Shown here piece after piece: positions 38,901 through 48,634 of a DNA stretch of 64,000 nt. Each line of letters opens with the position of its first letter. Position 1 is the stretch's first letter. Source of the stretch: Theodoxus fluviatilis (lineage: Eukaryota > Mollusca > Gastropoda > Cycloneritida > Neritidae); the NCBI GenBank assembly GCA_034096865.1, contig JAWQFJ010028231.1, positions 28,501 to 92,500 of the forward strand. Direction: 5' to 3'. The notes under the pieces were generated by a model. That model saw nothing but the letters and a program-made list of their open reading frames with translations. It did no database searches and was not told the origin of the DNA. The position numbers were made by a program, and so were the translations under genes.

Positions 38901-41002
38901 CACACCTTTATCTTCAGTCAGGATACCTACCCTAATAAGACAAGATGGCACACCTTTATCTTCAGTCAGGATACCTACCCTAATAAGACAAGATGGCACA
39001 CCTTTATCTTCAGTCAGGATACCTACCCTAATAAGACAAGATGGCACACCTTTATCTTCAGTCAGGATACCTACCCTAATAAGACAAGATGGCACACCTT
39101 TATCTTCAGTCAGGATACCTACCCTAATAAGACAAGATGGCACACCTTTATCTTCAGTCAGGATACCTACCCTAATAAGACAAGATGGTACACCTTTATC
39201 TTCAGTCAGGATACCTACCCTAATAAGACAAGATGGTACACCTTTATCTTCAGTCAGGATACCTACCCTAATAAGACAAGATGGCACACCTTTATCTTCA
39301 GTCAGGATACCTACCCTAATAAGACAAGATGGTACACCTTTATCTTCAGTCAGGATACCTACCCTAATAAGACAAGATGGCACACCTTTATCTTCAGTCA
39401 GGATACCTACCCTAATAAGACAAGATGGTACACCTTTATCTTCAGTCAGGATACCTACCCTAATAAGACAAGATGGTACACCTTTATCTTCAGTCAGGAT
39501 ACCTACCCTAATAAGACAAGATGGCACACCTTTATCTTCAGTCAGGATACCTACCCTAATAAGACAAGATGGTACACCTTTATCTTCAGTCAGGATACCT
39601 ACCCTAATAAGACAAGATGGTACACCTTTATCTTCAGTCAGGATACCTACCCTAATAAGACAAGATGGCACACCTTTATCTTCAGTCAGGATACCTACCC
39701 TAATAAGACAAGATGGCACACCTTTATCTTCAGTCAGGATACCTACCCTAATAAGACAAGATGGCACACCTTTATCTTCAGTCAGGATACCTACCCTAAT
39801 AAGACAAGATGGTACACCTTTATCTTCAGTCAGGATACCTACCCTAATAAGACAAGATGGCACACCTTTATCTTCAGTCAGGATACCTACCCTAATAAGA
39901 CAAGATGGCACACCTTTATCTTCAGTCAGGATACCTACCCTAATAAGACAAGATGGTACACCTTTATCTTCAGTCAGGATACCTACCCTAATAAGACAAG
40001 ATGGCACACCTTTATCTTCAGTCAGGATACCTACCCTAATAAGACAAGATGGTACACCTTTATCTTCAGTCAGGATACCTACCCTAATAAGACAAGATGG
40101 TACACCTTTATCTTCAGTCAGGATACCTACCCTAATAAGACAAGATGGCACACCTTTATCTTCAGTCAGGATACCTACCCTAATAAGACAAGATGGTACA
40201 CCTTTATCTTCAGTCAGGATACCTACCCTAATAAGACAAGATGGTACACCTTTATCTTCAGTCAGGATACCTACCCTAATAAGACAAGATGGTACACCTT
40301 TATCTTCAGTCAGGATACCTACCCTAATAAGACAAGATGGCACACCTTTATCTTCAGTCAGGATACCTACCCTAATAAGACAAGATGGTACACCTTTATC
40401 TTCAGTCAGGATACCTACCCTAATAAGACAAGATGGCACACCTTTATCTTCAGTCAGGATACCTACCCTAATAAGACAAGATGGTACACCTTTATCTTCA
40501 GTCAGGATACCTACCCTAATAAGACAAGATGGTACACCTTTATCTTCAGTCAGGATACCTACCCTAATAAGACAAGATGGTACACCTTTATCTTCAGTCA
40601 GGATACCTACCCTAATAAGACAAGATGGTACACCTTTATCTTCAGTCAGGATACCTACCCTAATAAGACAAGATGGTACACCTTTATCTTCAGTCAGGAT
40701 ACCTACCCTAATAAGACAAGATGGTACACCTTTATCTTCAGTCAGGATACCTACCCTAATAAGACAAGATGGTACACCTTTATCTTCAGTCAGGATACCT
40801 ACCCTAATAAGACAAGATGGTACACCTTTATCTTCAGTCAGGATACCTACCCTAATAAGACAAGATGGTACACCTTTATCTTCAGTCAGGATACCTACCC
40901 TAATAAGACAAGATGGCACACCTTTATCTTCAGTCAGGATACCTACCCTAATAAGACAAGATGGTACACCTTTATCTTCAGTCAGGATACCTACCCTAAT
41001 AA
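26944..41002. repeat. 48-bp satellite array, about 293 units
   Basis: Head-to-tail units of exactly 48 bp. The first (26944) and last (40960) starts are 14,016 bp apart, exactly 292 periods, so there is no net length change. On the plus strand each unit begins GATGGYACACCTTTATC and contains GGATACCTACCCTAATAAG. I saw one variable base, the Y. On the MAGI-sense strand a unit can be phased to start GTAGGTATCCTGAC and end TTATTAGG. Because 48 is divisible by three and one frame lacks stops, a 4,680-codon open frame exists (26877-40919) with period GVPSCLIRVGILTEDK, but this is a by-product of the repeat. The array lies wholly within the MAGI W6-W7 intron. Confidence 0.97.
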
Positions 41003-41095
41003 TCTTAAGACAGAATACCTACCCTGGGAAGACAAGATGGTACACCCTGATCTTGAGACAGAATATCGACCCTGGGAGGCCAAGATGGTACAATT
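41003..41095. repeat. Decayed units at the right edge of the satellite
   Basis: About two diverged units carrying ACAGAATACCTACCCTGGGA, AAGACAAGATGGTACACC and GAATATCGACCCTGGGAGG, interrupted at 41096 by the TIR element. They have the T form (GGTAC) at the array's variable position. Confidence 0.9.
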
Positions 41096-42111
41096 CAGAC
41101 CTGGTTACCCCAAATTTTGCCTCTGCGTACTCACTGGTTCAGATATGCGAATTAAAAAAAAAAACTGTGCGTATTTTTTGCGCGGACCGACATTTCAAAA
41201 ATGCAGCTTTTGGTTTGCACAATGATACTCCGCAGTCAGTCAACGACACCAATTTTTTTTTTGAAGTGTCAATGCAAGTGAAGAGTTAACTGCCCCTTGA
41301 CCACACACACACTCGATCTGCCTTATGGTGGCCGCCACCCCGCCTGACGTACTAACTTTGCCTGTCCGGGGAGTTTCACCGACATTACTCATTTACTGTT
41401 ACACTGTTCATGTTCGCAACTAGAGCATCACACACACAGTAGGCCTATTCAAACGTATCCAAGCGGCTAAACAATCAAAATCGCAATTCAACTGCGCAAA
41501 TTAAGCTTCTCTGAAGAAACGGTGATGCTACCGAAACGCATTAAATCAAAAGTTTGAGCAGCAGTCGAAAGGCAAAAGGAACGCTAGAAAGGGTTCTGTC
41601 AAAGAGTTCTGGGAGCACAGGGCAGCCGTCGCGCTGCAGATAACCGAATAAATAAACACGAACAATGTGGAGCAACCACACTGTGAAAAGTGCGGTGGTC
41701 ACTGGCCCTAGGCCTGTGGAACCCGCAGTCACTCTCCGCAGTCATCTCCCGACCTGGATGAGGCAAGGACACAGAAGGCATTGTTTTACCTAAACCCGGA
41801 CATGTTACTTTTTGTCACGTTTGTGTCCAACAACAGCGTCGGGCCCTGGAGTTAGGTCGCAGGGACCACCCGTTGAGAGTCAAACGTGGGATGGAGTTAT
41901 GATATTGATAAATCCAACCCCGCAGTTGGGTATATAAACCGTACGAGGCCGTACAGCTACCTACCAAAACAAATTCGGTAGCCGTACCGCACGGCTACGG
42001 AACCTCTTCCAAGAAAATGTGCTTACCGTATGTCCTCCAGGAACTTGAAGTGATCAAGCCTATGATTTTCAGTACAGTGCAGGTTGGATAAAACAACCAA
42101 GAAATACACAC

Positions 42112-42166
<55 letters not shown>

Positions 42167-42231
42167 AAATACACACACACACAAACACGCACACACACAT
42201 AGAGGGAAAGTGTGAGAGAAAGACAGAAAAT

Positions 42232-42269
<38 letters not shown>

Positions 42270-42303
42270 TACAGACAGACAGACAGACGGAGACAGAGAA
42301 GAG

Positions 42304-42375
<72 letters not shown>

Positions 42376-42672
42376 ACAAACTTCAACGGAAACAGGGCCT
42401 GTATCCATAACGGCGAGTTATTTTAACCCCGATTTATCTCTAAAGTAAACTCAGAGGATTCCAACTGTCTGTTCCGCTCTCCCTTGGCTGGAACACCGTT
42501 CTGGATATGGGCCACGCGTGCCAGACGTGGACTTTATCGCGCGAAATTGCACATTTAGGAATACGCAAAAGCTGCATTTTTTCCGCGTATTTTTTCAGAG
42601 GCATGCGTAATTTTCGTATTCCATTTTTTCTTGCGTATTAGTATGCAAAATTCGTACGGGTACCCAGGTCTG
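41096..42672. mobile_element. 1.6-kb TIR element, hAT-like by target duplication
   Basis: The left end CAGACCTGGTTACCC and right end GGGTACCCAGGTCTG form inverted repeats that continue, with a gap, into AAATTTTGC / GCAAAATTC. The flanks GTACAATT (41088-41095) and GTACATCT (42673-42680) match at 6 of 8 positions, consistent with a decayed 8-bp target duplication as made by hAT transposases. The interrupted host sequence is a decayed 48-bp unit. The interior has GTATATAAACC near 41932, CCGTACGG-type palindromes at 41940-42000 and CA and GA runs, but no recognisable transposase, so it is non-autonomous or eroded. Confidence 0.7.
42110..42372. repeat. CA then GA microsatellites
   Basis: A CA run (about 42112-42160 with a ragged extension to 42198) is followed by GA/GACA runs (42232-42372), all inside the TIR element. 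Ser/Leu- and Arg/Glu-type open frames here are artefacts. Confidence 0.95.
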
Positions 42673-42794
42673 GTACATCTTTCTCTGAAGACAGGATACC
42701 TACCCTGGGAAGACAAGATGGTACACCTTTGAGACAGAATACCTACCCTAATAAGACAAGATGCTACATCTTAATCTTGAGACAGAATACCTAC
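42673..42794 (-). repeat. Decayed 48-bp units abutting the W6 donor
   Basis: Read in MAGI sense, the first 48 intron bases (42794 down to 42747) match the satellite consensus at about 40 of 48 positions. They start GTAGGTATTCTGTC and end TTATTAGG. A 43-base unit follows, then a unit cut by the TIR element. The unit boundary therefore coincides with the 5' splice site of W6. The later flanking units all carry A at the array's variable position (GTGTACC-type). Confidence 0.85.
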
Positions 42795-42990
42795 CTTGGT
42801 AGGGCGTGATGCGACGCCGGACGGAGATGGTGACGCGGCCATTCTGGGCGGCAAGCCCCATCAGCTCCACCACGCGGCGGTGGGAGGAGTTGACCACGCA
42901 GCAGCCATCCACAAAGGTGATCTCGTCCCCCGTCCTCAGCCGCCCGTCTACGTCCGCCACGCCCCCTGGCACGATGTGACCCACGGACAC
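42795..42990 (-). CDS. MAGI: MAGI exon W6: main part of PDZ3
   Basis: The acceptor is TACGTGCAG (42991-42999) and the donor CAAG|GTAGGT (42795/42794). It enters in phase 0 and leaves one base. The translation begins VSVGHIVPGGVADVDGRLR, continues TGDEITFVDGCCVVNSSHRR and ends GRVTISVRRRITPYQ. GGVADVDGRLRTGDEI and the VDG turn match MAGI PDZ3. The helix carries SSHRRVVELM. It joins W5 as GGTEEGSQ-VSVGHIV. The downstream intron starts immediately with satellite-like sequence. Confidence 0.96.
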
Positions 42991-43207
42991 CTGCACGTAC
43001 AGACGGACAGAAATGGCAATGCTAAAGCTAGACAGCATCCGTGGTGGAATGATAGGTCCATCGGTATTTCTAGAACGGCATAAGATTTTTTCCCTTAGTT
43101 TAATTTGTCAGGAAACACAAGTGGGAAGATAGAATGGCAAATGCAATACAAGGGGAATGCGACGTACAAACGGAGTATTGGCATTGATTTATCCTTCCCA
43201 TCACACA

Positions 43208-43209
43208 CA

Positions 43210-43266
<57 letters not shown>

Positions 43267-43310
43267 TCTCTCTCTGTGTTTTCCTCACACACACACACAC
43301 ACACACACGT
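43208..43310. repeat. CT then CA microsatellite
   Basis: CT run 43208-43276 followed, after TGTTTTCCT, by a CA run to about 43308 and a ragged CA tail to 43360. Confidence 0.95.
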
Positions 43311-43688
43311 GCGTGCTAAATATGCACACACAAGCACGCACACGCACACATACACACGCCCGCAAGCTAAATCAGTCAAAAACAAAAATATCAGAGAGTG
43401 AAGACACACTTACAAACAACAAATCGACACACACAAACAAACATACCTTTTTCCCTCATGGAGACCACACTGAAAGACATGCTGGAAGAATAACGTGCAC
43501 CTAGAGCGAACGGGGTTGTTCTGTGTACACTAGAACAAAATCAGCCCTGACACAAGAGAACCACAACAGATGCAAGTTCACTGGCTTGGTTCCAGTCGCT
43601 AGTACCTGCTGTTGCCCGGAAACCCATCCAACAGTCAGGCGAGGAACAGACTCATTAAAACTGTCGCACGCCCAAGGTTTCCATGAAA

Positions 43689-43691
43689 GCG

Positions 43692-43760
<69 letters not shown>

Positions 43761-43837
43761 GGCAGACAGACAGACAGACAGACAGACGAGACAGACGAGA
43801 CAGACGAGACAGACGAGACAGACGAGACAGACAGGCG

Positions 43838-43890
<53 letters not shown>

Positions 43891-43922
43891 TACAGACAGA
43901 CAGACAGGCGAGACAGACAGGA
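43689..43922. repeat. CAGA microsatellite with GAGACAGAC higher-order variant
   Basis: Long GACA tetranucleotide runs flank a central block (43786-43840) in which the unit switches to GAGACAGAC-type 10-mers, repeated about five times. Confidence 0.95.
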
Positions 43923-44054
43923 GAGGCAGAAAAACACCGACGTGCGGCAAGAAGTATATCATCTGGCCTGAAAGCAAATCATAGCACTCTGCTGTGACAT
44001 CTCTGGATAGAAATACTAGAGTAGCAACGTCTGAGCCAATGGAATCGCGTGTGG

Positions 44055-44224
44055 TGCGCGCGCGCGCGTGTGTGTGTGTGCGCGCGCGTACGTGCATGTG
44101 TGCGTGTGTCCGTGCGCGCGCGTGTACGTGTGTGTGCGTGTGTGTGCGCGCGAGAGAGCGAGCGAGCGAGAGAGAGAGAAAGAGAGAGAGAGAGTCAGAC
44201 AGAGAGGCAGATATACAGAGAGGC

Positions 44225-44261
<37 letters not shown>

Positions 44262-44322
44262 CACAGACAGACACACAGAAAGACACACAGACAGACAGAC
44301 AGACACACAGACAGACAGGAGA
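44055..44322. repeat. Compound GT/CG, GA and CAGA microsatellite
   Basis: A CGCGCG/TGTGTG tract (alternating purine-pyrimidine, potentially Z-DNA forming) runs to 44150, then GA runs to 44195, then CAGA runs to about 44318. Confidence 0.95.
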
Positions 44323-45744
44323 AGAGTACGAAAAGAAGAACAAGCTAATATTTTTTTTAAGGCAATAATAATTGATTGCTTTAAAAGTTGATTCAGACAT
44401 GATACACTCCATGGCAAGGTGATAATATGTTCATGCCTCTTAGATTACGATATGGGCGAGAATTAAAAACAAAGCCCAAAAGCCTGTAAGAGTGATTAAA
44501 CTCAAGCCAAAGATAACAAACGTAATGCGATAACCATGTGTAGGGGTCTGCTCCGCCTTCCTCTCAACCTTCTCAGATAGGGTAGATAGGACGCATTGAA
44601 CTCACGGCAGATTAGCAAGCCCTGCCCAAGCTGCTGAAAGCCAGCCAGGCCGGAAAGATGCCAAGCTTTAAAACGCTTCCCTGGTAGTTACCGCCTCTGC
44701 ATGCCCTGGTCTACAGTGGAGTTTCGTGCACGGGGAAGCCTAGCTCTGCTTATCTCGATTTTCGACTTGTCCCCAAACCAGGGGATATAAACAAAGTTTA
44801 TTGATACAACATTGGAGCAGCGACAGCAAACTTGCACTGAAAACCTCTAGCCGTGAGATAAGAAAACACGCTGCGGATACGGACAATTTCACTGCTGGCG
44901 GCCTCGTAATGAAGTTCATGCAGATTTCACTTCAGGAAATTGCCCACATACACATACACGTACACGAAATCCATAACCATCAGAGTTACCATTATCAGAG
45001 TTGCCAGATTTTGCAAACAAGCAGACTGGCTTCTGACCTCAACTCGGTCTCAGTGGTAAGAGGGTGTGGAGCCATACTTTACTGGGTTCATTAGGCACTG
45101 CTTGCTCTGTAGCCATTGCTTTGCGGTCGTTGTCGCCCATCCACTGGCAGCTAGGAGTCACGTGTATTCTTTCTGCTTAAAGAAGTGTCCATTTGCTTCT
45201 ACAAGTTCTAGACAGCACTGTGCTCTCCTCAACCTTTGAACAAACCCTGCTTTAACCAAACACTTATTTCGGCTATATACAGAATTACAGGCGCTTCACA
45301 ATTCCAGAATGCATGATTTCCAATAGTTTAATTTAGTACTCCGTGCATAAACACGACTGATTATTTAGGCCTACTGCAGTGGATGGAGAATTAACTCTTG
45401 ATTGAAAACGAGGCTTAGGAAGTCTATCGACAGTCTTACAGTCTTAACGAATGTACACACAGGATTCCAGCGTCGCTTTCTTAGCAATCTACGTTTACCT
45501 TCTTCTTCTTTTTAAGAGAGAAGAAAAAAAATCTTCAAGATAAAACAAAAATGCCATTTCACTACTATCATTCAGCTTATCACAATACTTTCGATAGATA
45601 AGACATCTTGGTTTGAAATCATACAATTAGTGGTAATTGCATTATGAGGATGGATGTACAATACAAACGTGTATTTGATTTTCACCATTTATCACTCATA
45701 TCGGAACAGCTGACTTCGAGAAGCATCGAGGGGAAAAACAGACA

Positions 45745-45892
45745 GATAGGCAGGCCAGCCAGCCATCAGACAGGCAGGCAGGCACAGACAGACAGACAGA
45801 CAGACGACAGAGAGAAAAAAGAAACAGAAGAAAGAGAGAAGAGAGAAAAGAGAGAGAGAAAAGAGAGAGAGAAAAGAGGGAGGGAGCGAGGG

Positions 45893-45969
<77 letters not shown>

Positions 45970-45970
45970 C
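45745..45970. repeat. CAGG/CAGA and GA microsatellite
   Basis: GGCAGGCA and GACAGACA units pass into AGAGAGAAAAG and then a long GA run (45895-45968). Confidence 0.95.
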
Positions 45971-46254
45971 CTCGGGAGCAGACATTAGAAAGGTTAAGAA
46001 TTCCTCTCAGCTCCATTCAAAACCAGCACAGCCCCAAATGAGATTTTCATTTCAGATAGCGAAACCCCAAACCAACAGTCTAGCTGCTGCCATCACAAGG
46101 AAGAAAATTCTTCGAGGACTGGCGTTACAAGAGGAGCCGGAACAAGAGCCAGCATCGCACTTCAGAGGAGCATCGCCAAGCGGTTGAGCAAGAGCATCAA
46201 AGCACGAGTAAGCCTCCCAGCTACAGAATTATAGGAGGGAGGAAGGGAACACAC

Positions 46255-46350
<96 letters not shown>
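46255..46350. repeat. GA microsatellite ending in a G run
   Basis: GA run with one GAAAGAG interruption, ending GGGGGGG near 46350. Confidence 0.95.
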
Positions 46351-46353
<3 letters not shown>

Positions 46354-46502
46354 CAACTAGACACAAAAACATGAATACAGCACAGGAAGGGGTTACAGAG
46401 GCTCCAGTTACACGTGCCCGCAGCTCATGGCGCTATGGCGGCTTGCGGTGGTGGCACCTGATGTTGTGACAGATACTAAGCACCGTGTACAGCTGCTGCA
46501 TG

Positions 46503-46564
46503 CTTCTCTCTCTTTCTCTCTCTCTCTCTCTCTTTCCCCCCCTCCCCCCCCCCCCCCCCCCCCG
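46503..46564. repeat. CT microsatellite followed by poly-C
   Basis: CT run from 46503 passing into CCCCCCTCCCC and an uninterrupted C run ending at 46563. Confidence 0.95.
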
Positions 46565-47439
46565 ACGCACGCAGGAGCGTCGACACGTATTATACGTGGC
46601 ACCTACAGTTGGCATTGGCTGGATTCCATGCGCGTGCTGCTTTCAGGTCGGCATGCCAGCTCATTGGAGTGATGGAGTAGCGTCACTGGCGCTGGATGGC
46701 CAGGGTTTACAGTCAAACCATGATGGAGTCCGCCTGTGGTTTGTCTAACAGCCCCTGTCAGTCAAATCATGTTGTGGATTGTATGCGCTTCGGAAGCATA
46801 CTTCGTCAAGTCCTTATTGCCAGTCAGGATGTACCTCACTTCTGGTGCCCTCTGCTGGGGATCGGGATGCGTGGTGCGTTAGTTTGGCAGTGAAAATATT
46901 TCTGTCTCTACGAATATAAAGTCTGAAGCAGCTCTCCGAGATTCGAACTGTATTCAAATCCAGAACGGGCCTCCTTCAACAATATAATGACAAAGCCTGA
47001 GAAACAATGCATGCCGTGTGGTTTCTGTACCGTGGGCCTAGGCAAGGCGTTTATGTCGCAATGGTTTCTGTCAATGACAAAGAGCAGCAAGAAAACTCGC
47101 TTGTACGGGTGGTCGAGGACGAATGCTATTCGTCTAAGAGAAAATGAACATTTGAGGGAAATCATAGGAATCAAAGCATTCTCAGCCTACGGTCAACATT
47201 TTTTTTCCTTCCCAGAAGGTCCGAGTTGAGCTATGAAAGGTCCAGCTCAGTTACTCTCCTGGCGAGCTGGAGGCGATCGGTCCAGTACATGTACAGTTTT
47301 TCTTCAAGAAGTTACAGATTCCCTACAACAATCACCATGGAACTAGCCAGCCGGCTGAGAAAAAATGTTTTTTCTGGTCGCAAAGACCTGGTTGTATGGC
47401 TTGATAAGCGTGAGTCAATCACTTGCTGAAAAGTATCGC

Positions 47440-47772
47440 AGCGGAGGAGGGGGAGGGGGAGGGGGAGGACGAGGAGGAGGAGAAGGAGGGATGAGGAGGA
47501 GGAGGGGAGGGGGAGGGGGAGGAGGAGGATAGAGAGGGAGAGGGAGGAGGAGGAGGGAGAGGGAGATGGGGAGGGAGGGAGGGAGGAGGAGGAGGAGGAG
47601 GAGGAGGAGGAGGAGGAGGAGGAGGAGGAGGAGGAGGAGGAGGAGGAGGAGGAGGAGGAGGACTGGTGATAGTTCTGGTGGTTGTGACGATCCCGACGAC
47701 GACGACACCCTCCATCCCACCACCAAAGTAAAGATGAAGAAAAAAGAAGAAAAATTAGAGAGAGAGAGAGAG
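47440..47772. repeat. GGA/GGGGGA purine tract
   Basis: More than 200 bases of almost uninterrupted purine on the plus strand: GGGGGAG units first, then a pure GGA run (about 47585-47662). A GA run follows at 47757-47774. In MAGI sense this is a very long polypyrimidine tract. It is also homopurine mirror-repeat-like sequence, capable in principle of triplex or quadruplex formation. Confidence 0.95.
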
Positions 47773-48139
47773 AGGGGAGGAAAGGCAGTGCAGGCAGGTA
47801 GAGAGAAAAAGGATTTTGAAGCCAAGGGTGGAAAAAAAATGTTCCAAATGTGGAAGGATCATAGATCAGGCGAAGGAGGCGGAAATTCATTGCCGCACTA
47901 AGTGCAGTTTGGTGTTCAGCCCCAGTGCTGGAGAGGAAGGTAGGGAAGGTCAAAATAGCTGTCCAACAGCTCTCTGTGTTGCAGCGTCCCTGAGGCACTG
48001 GGGATAAGGCAGGATGGCTCAAAGCCCACAAGAATGGATGAGGGATGACGACAATTTGACTAACACGTCCTACTTGCAGCAATGCTGAATGGAGTCTCAA
48101 GGCAGAAATGGCACTCCAGTTTTGCAGGCATTCTGATTG

Positions 48140-48143
<4 letters not shown>

Positions 48144-48190
<47 letters not shown>

Positions 48191-48320
48191 CACAAACACA
48201 CACAGACGCGAGCGCACACAAATACAAATATGAGTGTACACGCACGCACCATACACATGCACACAAGCAAATGCAAACCCCCCCCCCCCCCCCCCACCCC
48301 CCCCCACACACACACACGGT
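48144..48320. repeat. CA microsatellite and poly-C tract
   Basis: A CA run with AAACAC interruptions (48144-48207) is followed by a C run around 48279-48305 and another short CA run to 48318. Confidence 0.95.
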
Positions 48321-48408
48321 GACACCCATCTTTCAACTAATATCATGCAGAGATAATACATACGTAAATATACAATCACTACTCAAAAACAAAGACAACG
48401 CCAAAAAC

Positions 48409-48434
48409 AGCAGCAGCAGCAGCAGCAGCAGCAG
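48409..48434. repeat. CAG trinucleotide microsatellite
   Basis: About eight to nine CAG units, intronic in MAGI. Confidence 0.95.
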
Positions 48435-48497
48435 GCAGCCAGACATCATTCCAGGTTCAACCATTACACTCACGTCACACCCCGTGGGCTTGCTCTT

Positions 48498-48628
48498 CAA
48501 TCCATTCATCCATCCATTTATCCCTCATCCACATACTTACCCGTCCACCCTGTCACCCATCCACTCTCCCCACCATCCACCCATCAAAGTATTCGAGCAT
48601 CCGAGCATCCATCCATCCATCCATCCGC
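48498..48628. repeat. ATCC/CATC-type imperfect microsatellite next to the W5 donor
   Basis: Imperfect CCATTCATCC, CACCCATCC and ATCC tandem units extend to within about 8 bases of the W5 5' splice site. In MAGI sense this is a GGAT-rich tract. Confidence 0.8.
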
Positions 48629-48634
48629 TCTTAC

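Larger units (their letters stand above)
26804..42794 (-). other. MAGI: MAGI intron between W6 and W7, almost entirely satellite and transposon
   Basis: This 16-kb intron consists of about 140 bp next to the W7 acceptor, the 48-bp satellite (26944-41002), decayed satellite units (41003-41095), a TIR element (41096-42672) and more decayed units up to the W6 donor. Essentially no unique intron sequence remains. Confidence 0.9.
42991..48634 (-). other. MAGI: MAGI intron between W5 and W6, microsatellite-rich
   Basis: The 5.6-kb intron is crowded with simple repeats (listed separately). Between them, around 44400-45600 and 46600-47400, I see no exon or recognisable transposon. Long ORFs in this region are read-through of simple repeats. 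Confidence 0.75.

Noticed and set aside
26877..40919. 4,680-codon open frame with a 16-residue repeat (GVPSCLIRVGILTEDK)
   Set aside because: It is the stop-free frame of a 48-bp satellite lying inside a MAGI intron. The only variable base falls at a synonymous third position, but one site cannot show selection, and no start context, splice or domain evidence supports translation.
26944..41002. CRISPR-like or telomeric array
   Set aside because: Units are contiguous without unique spacers, and TTAGGG occurs only once per 48-bp unit, so neither a CRISPR nor a telomere interpretation fits.
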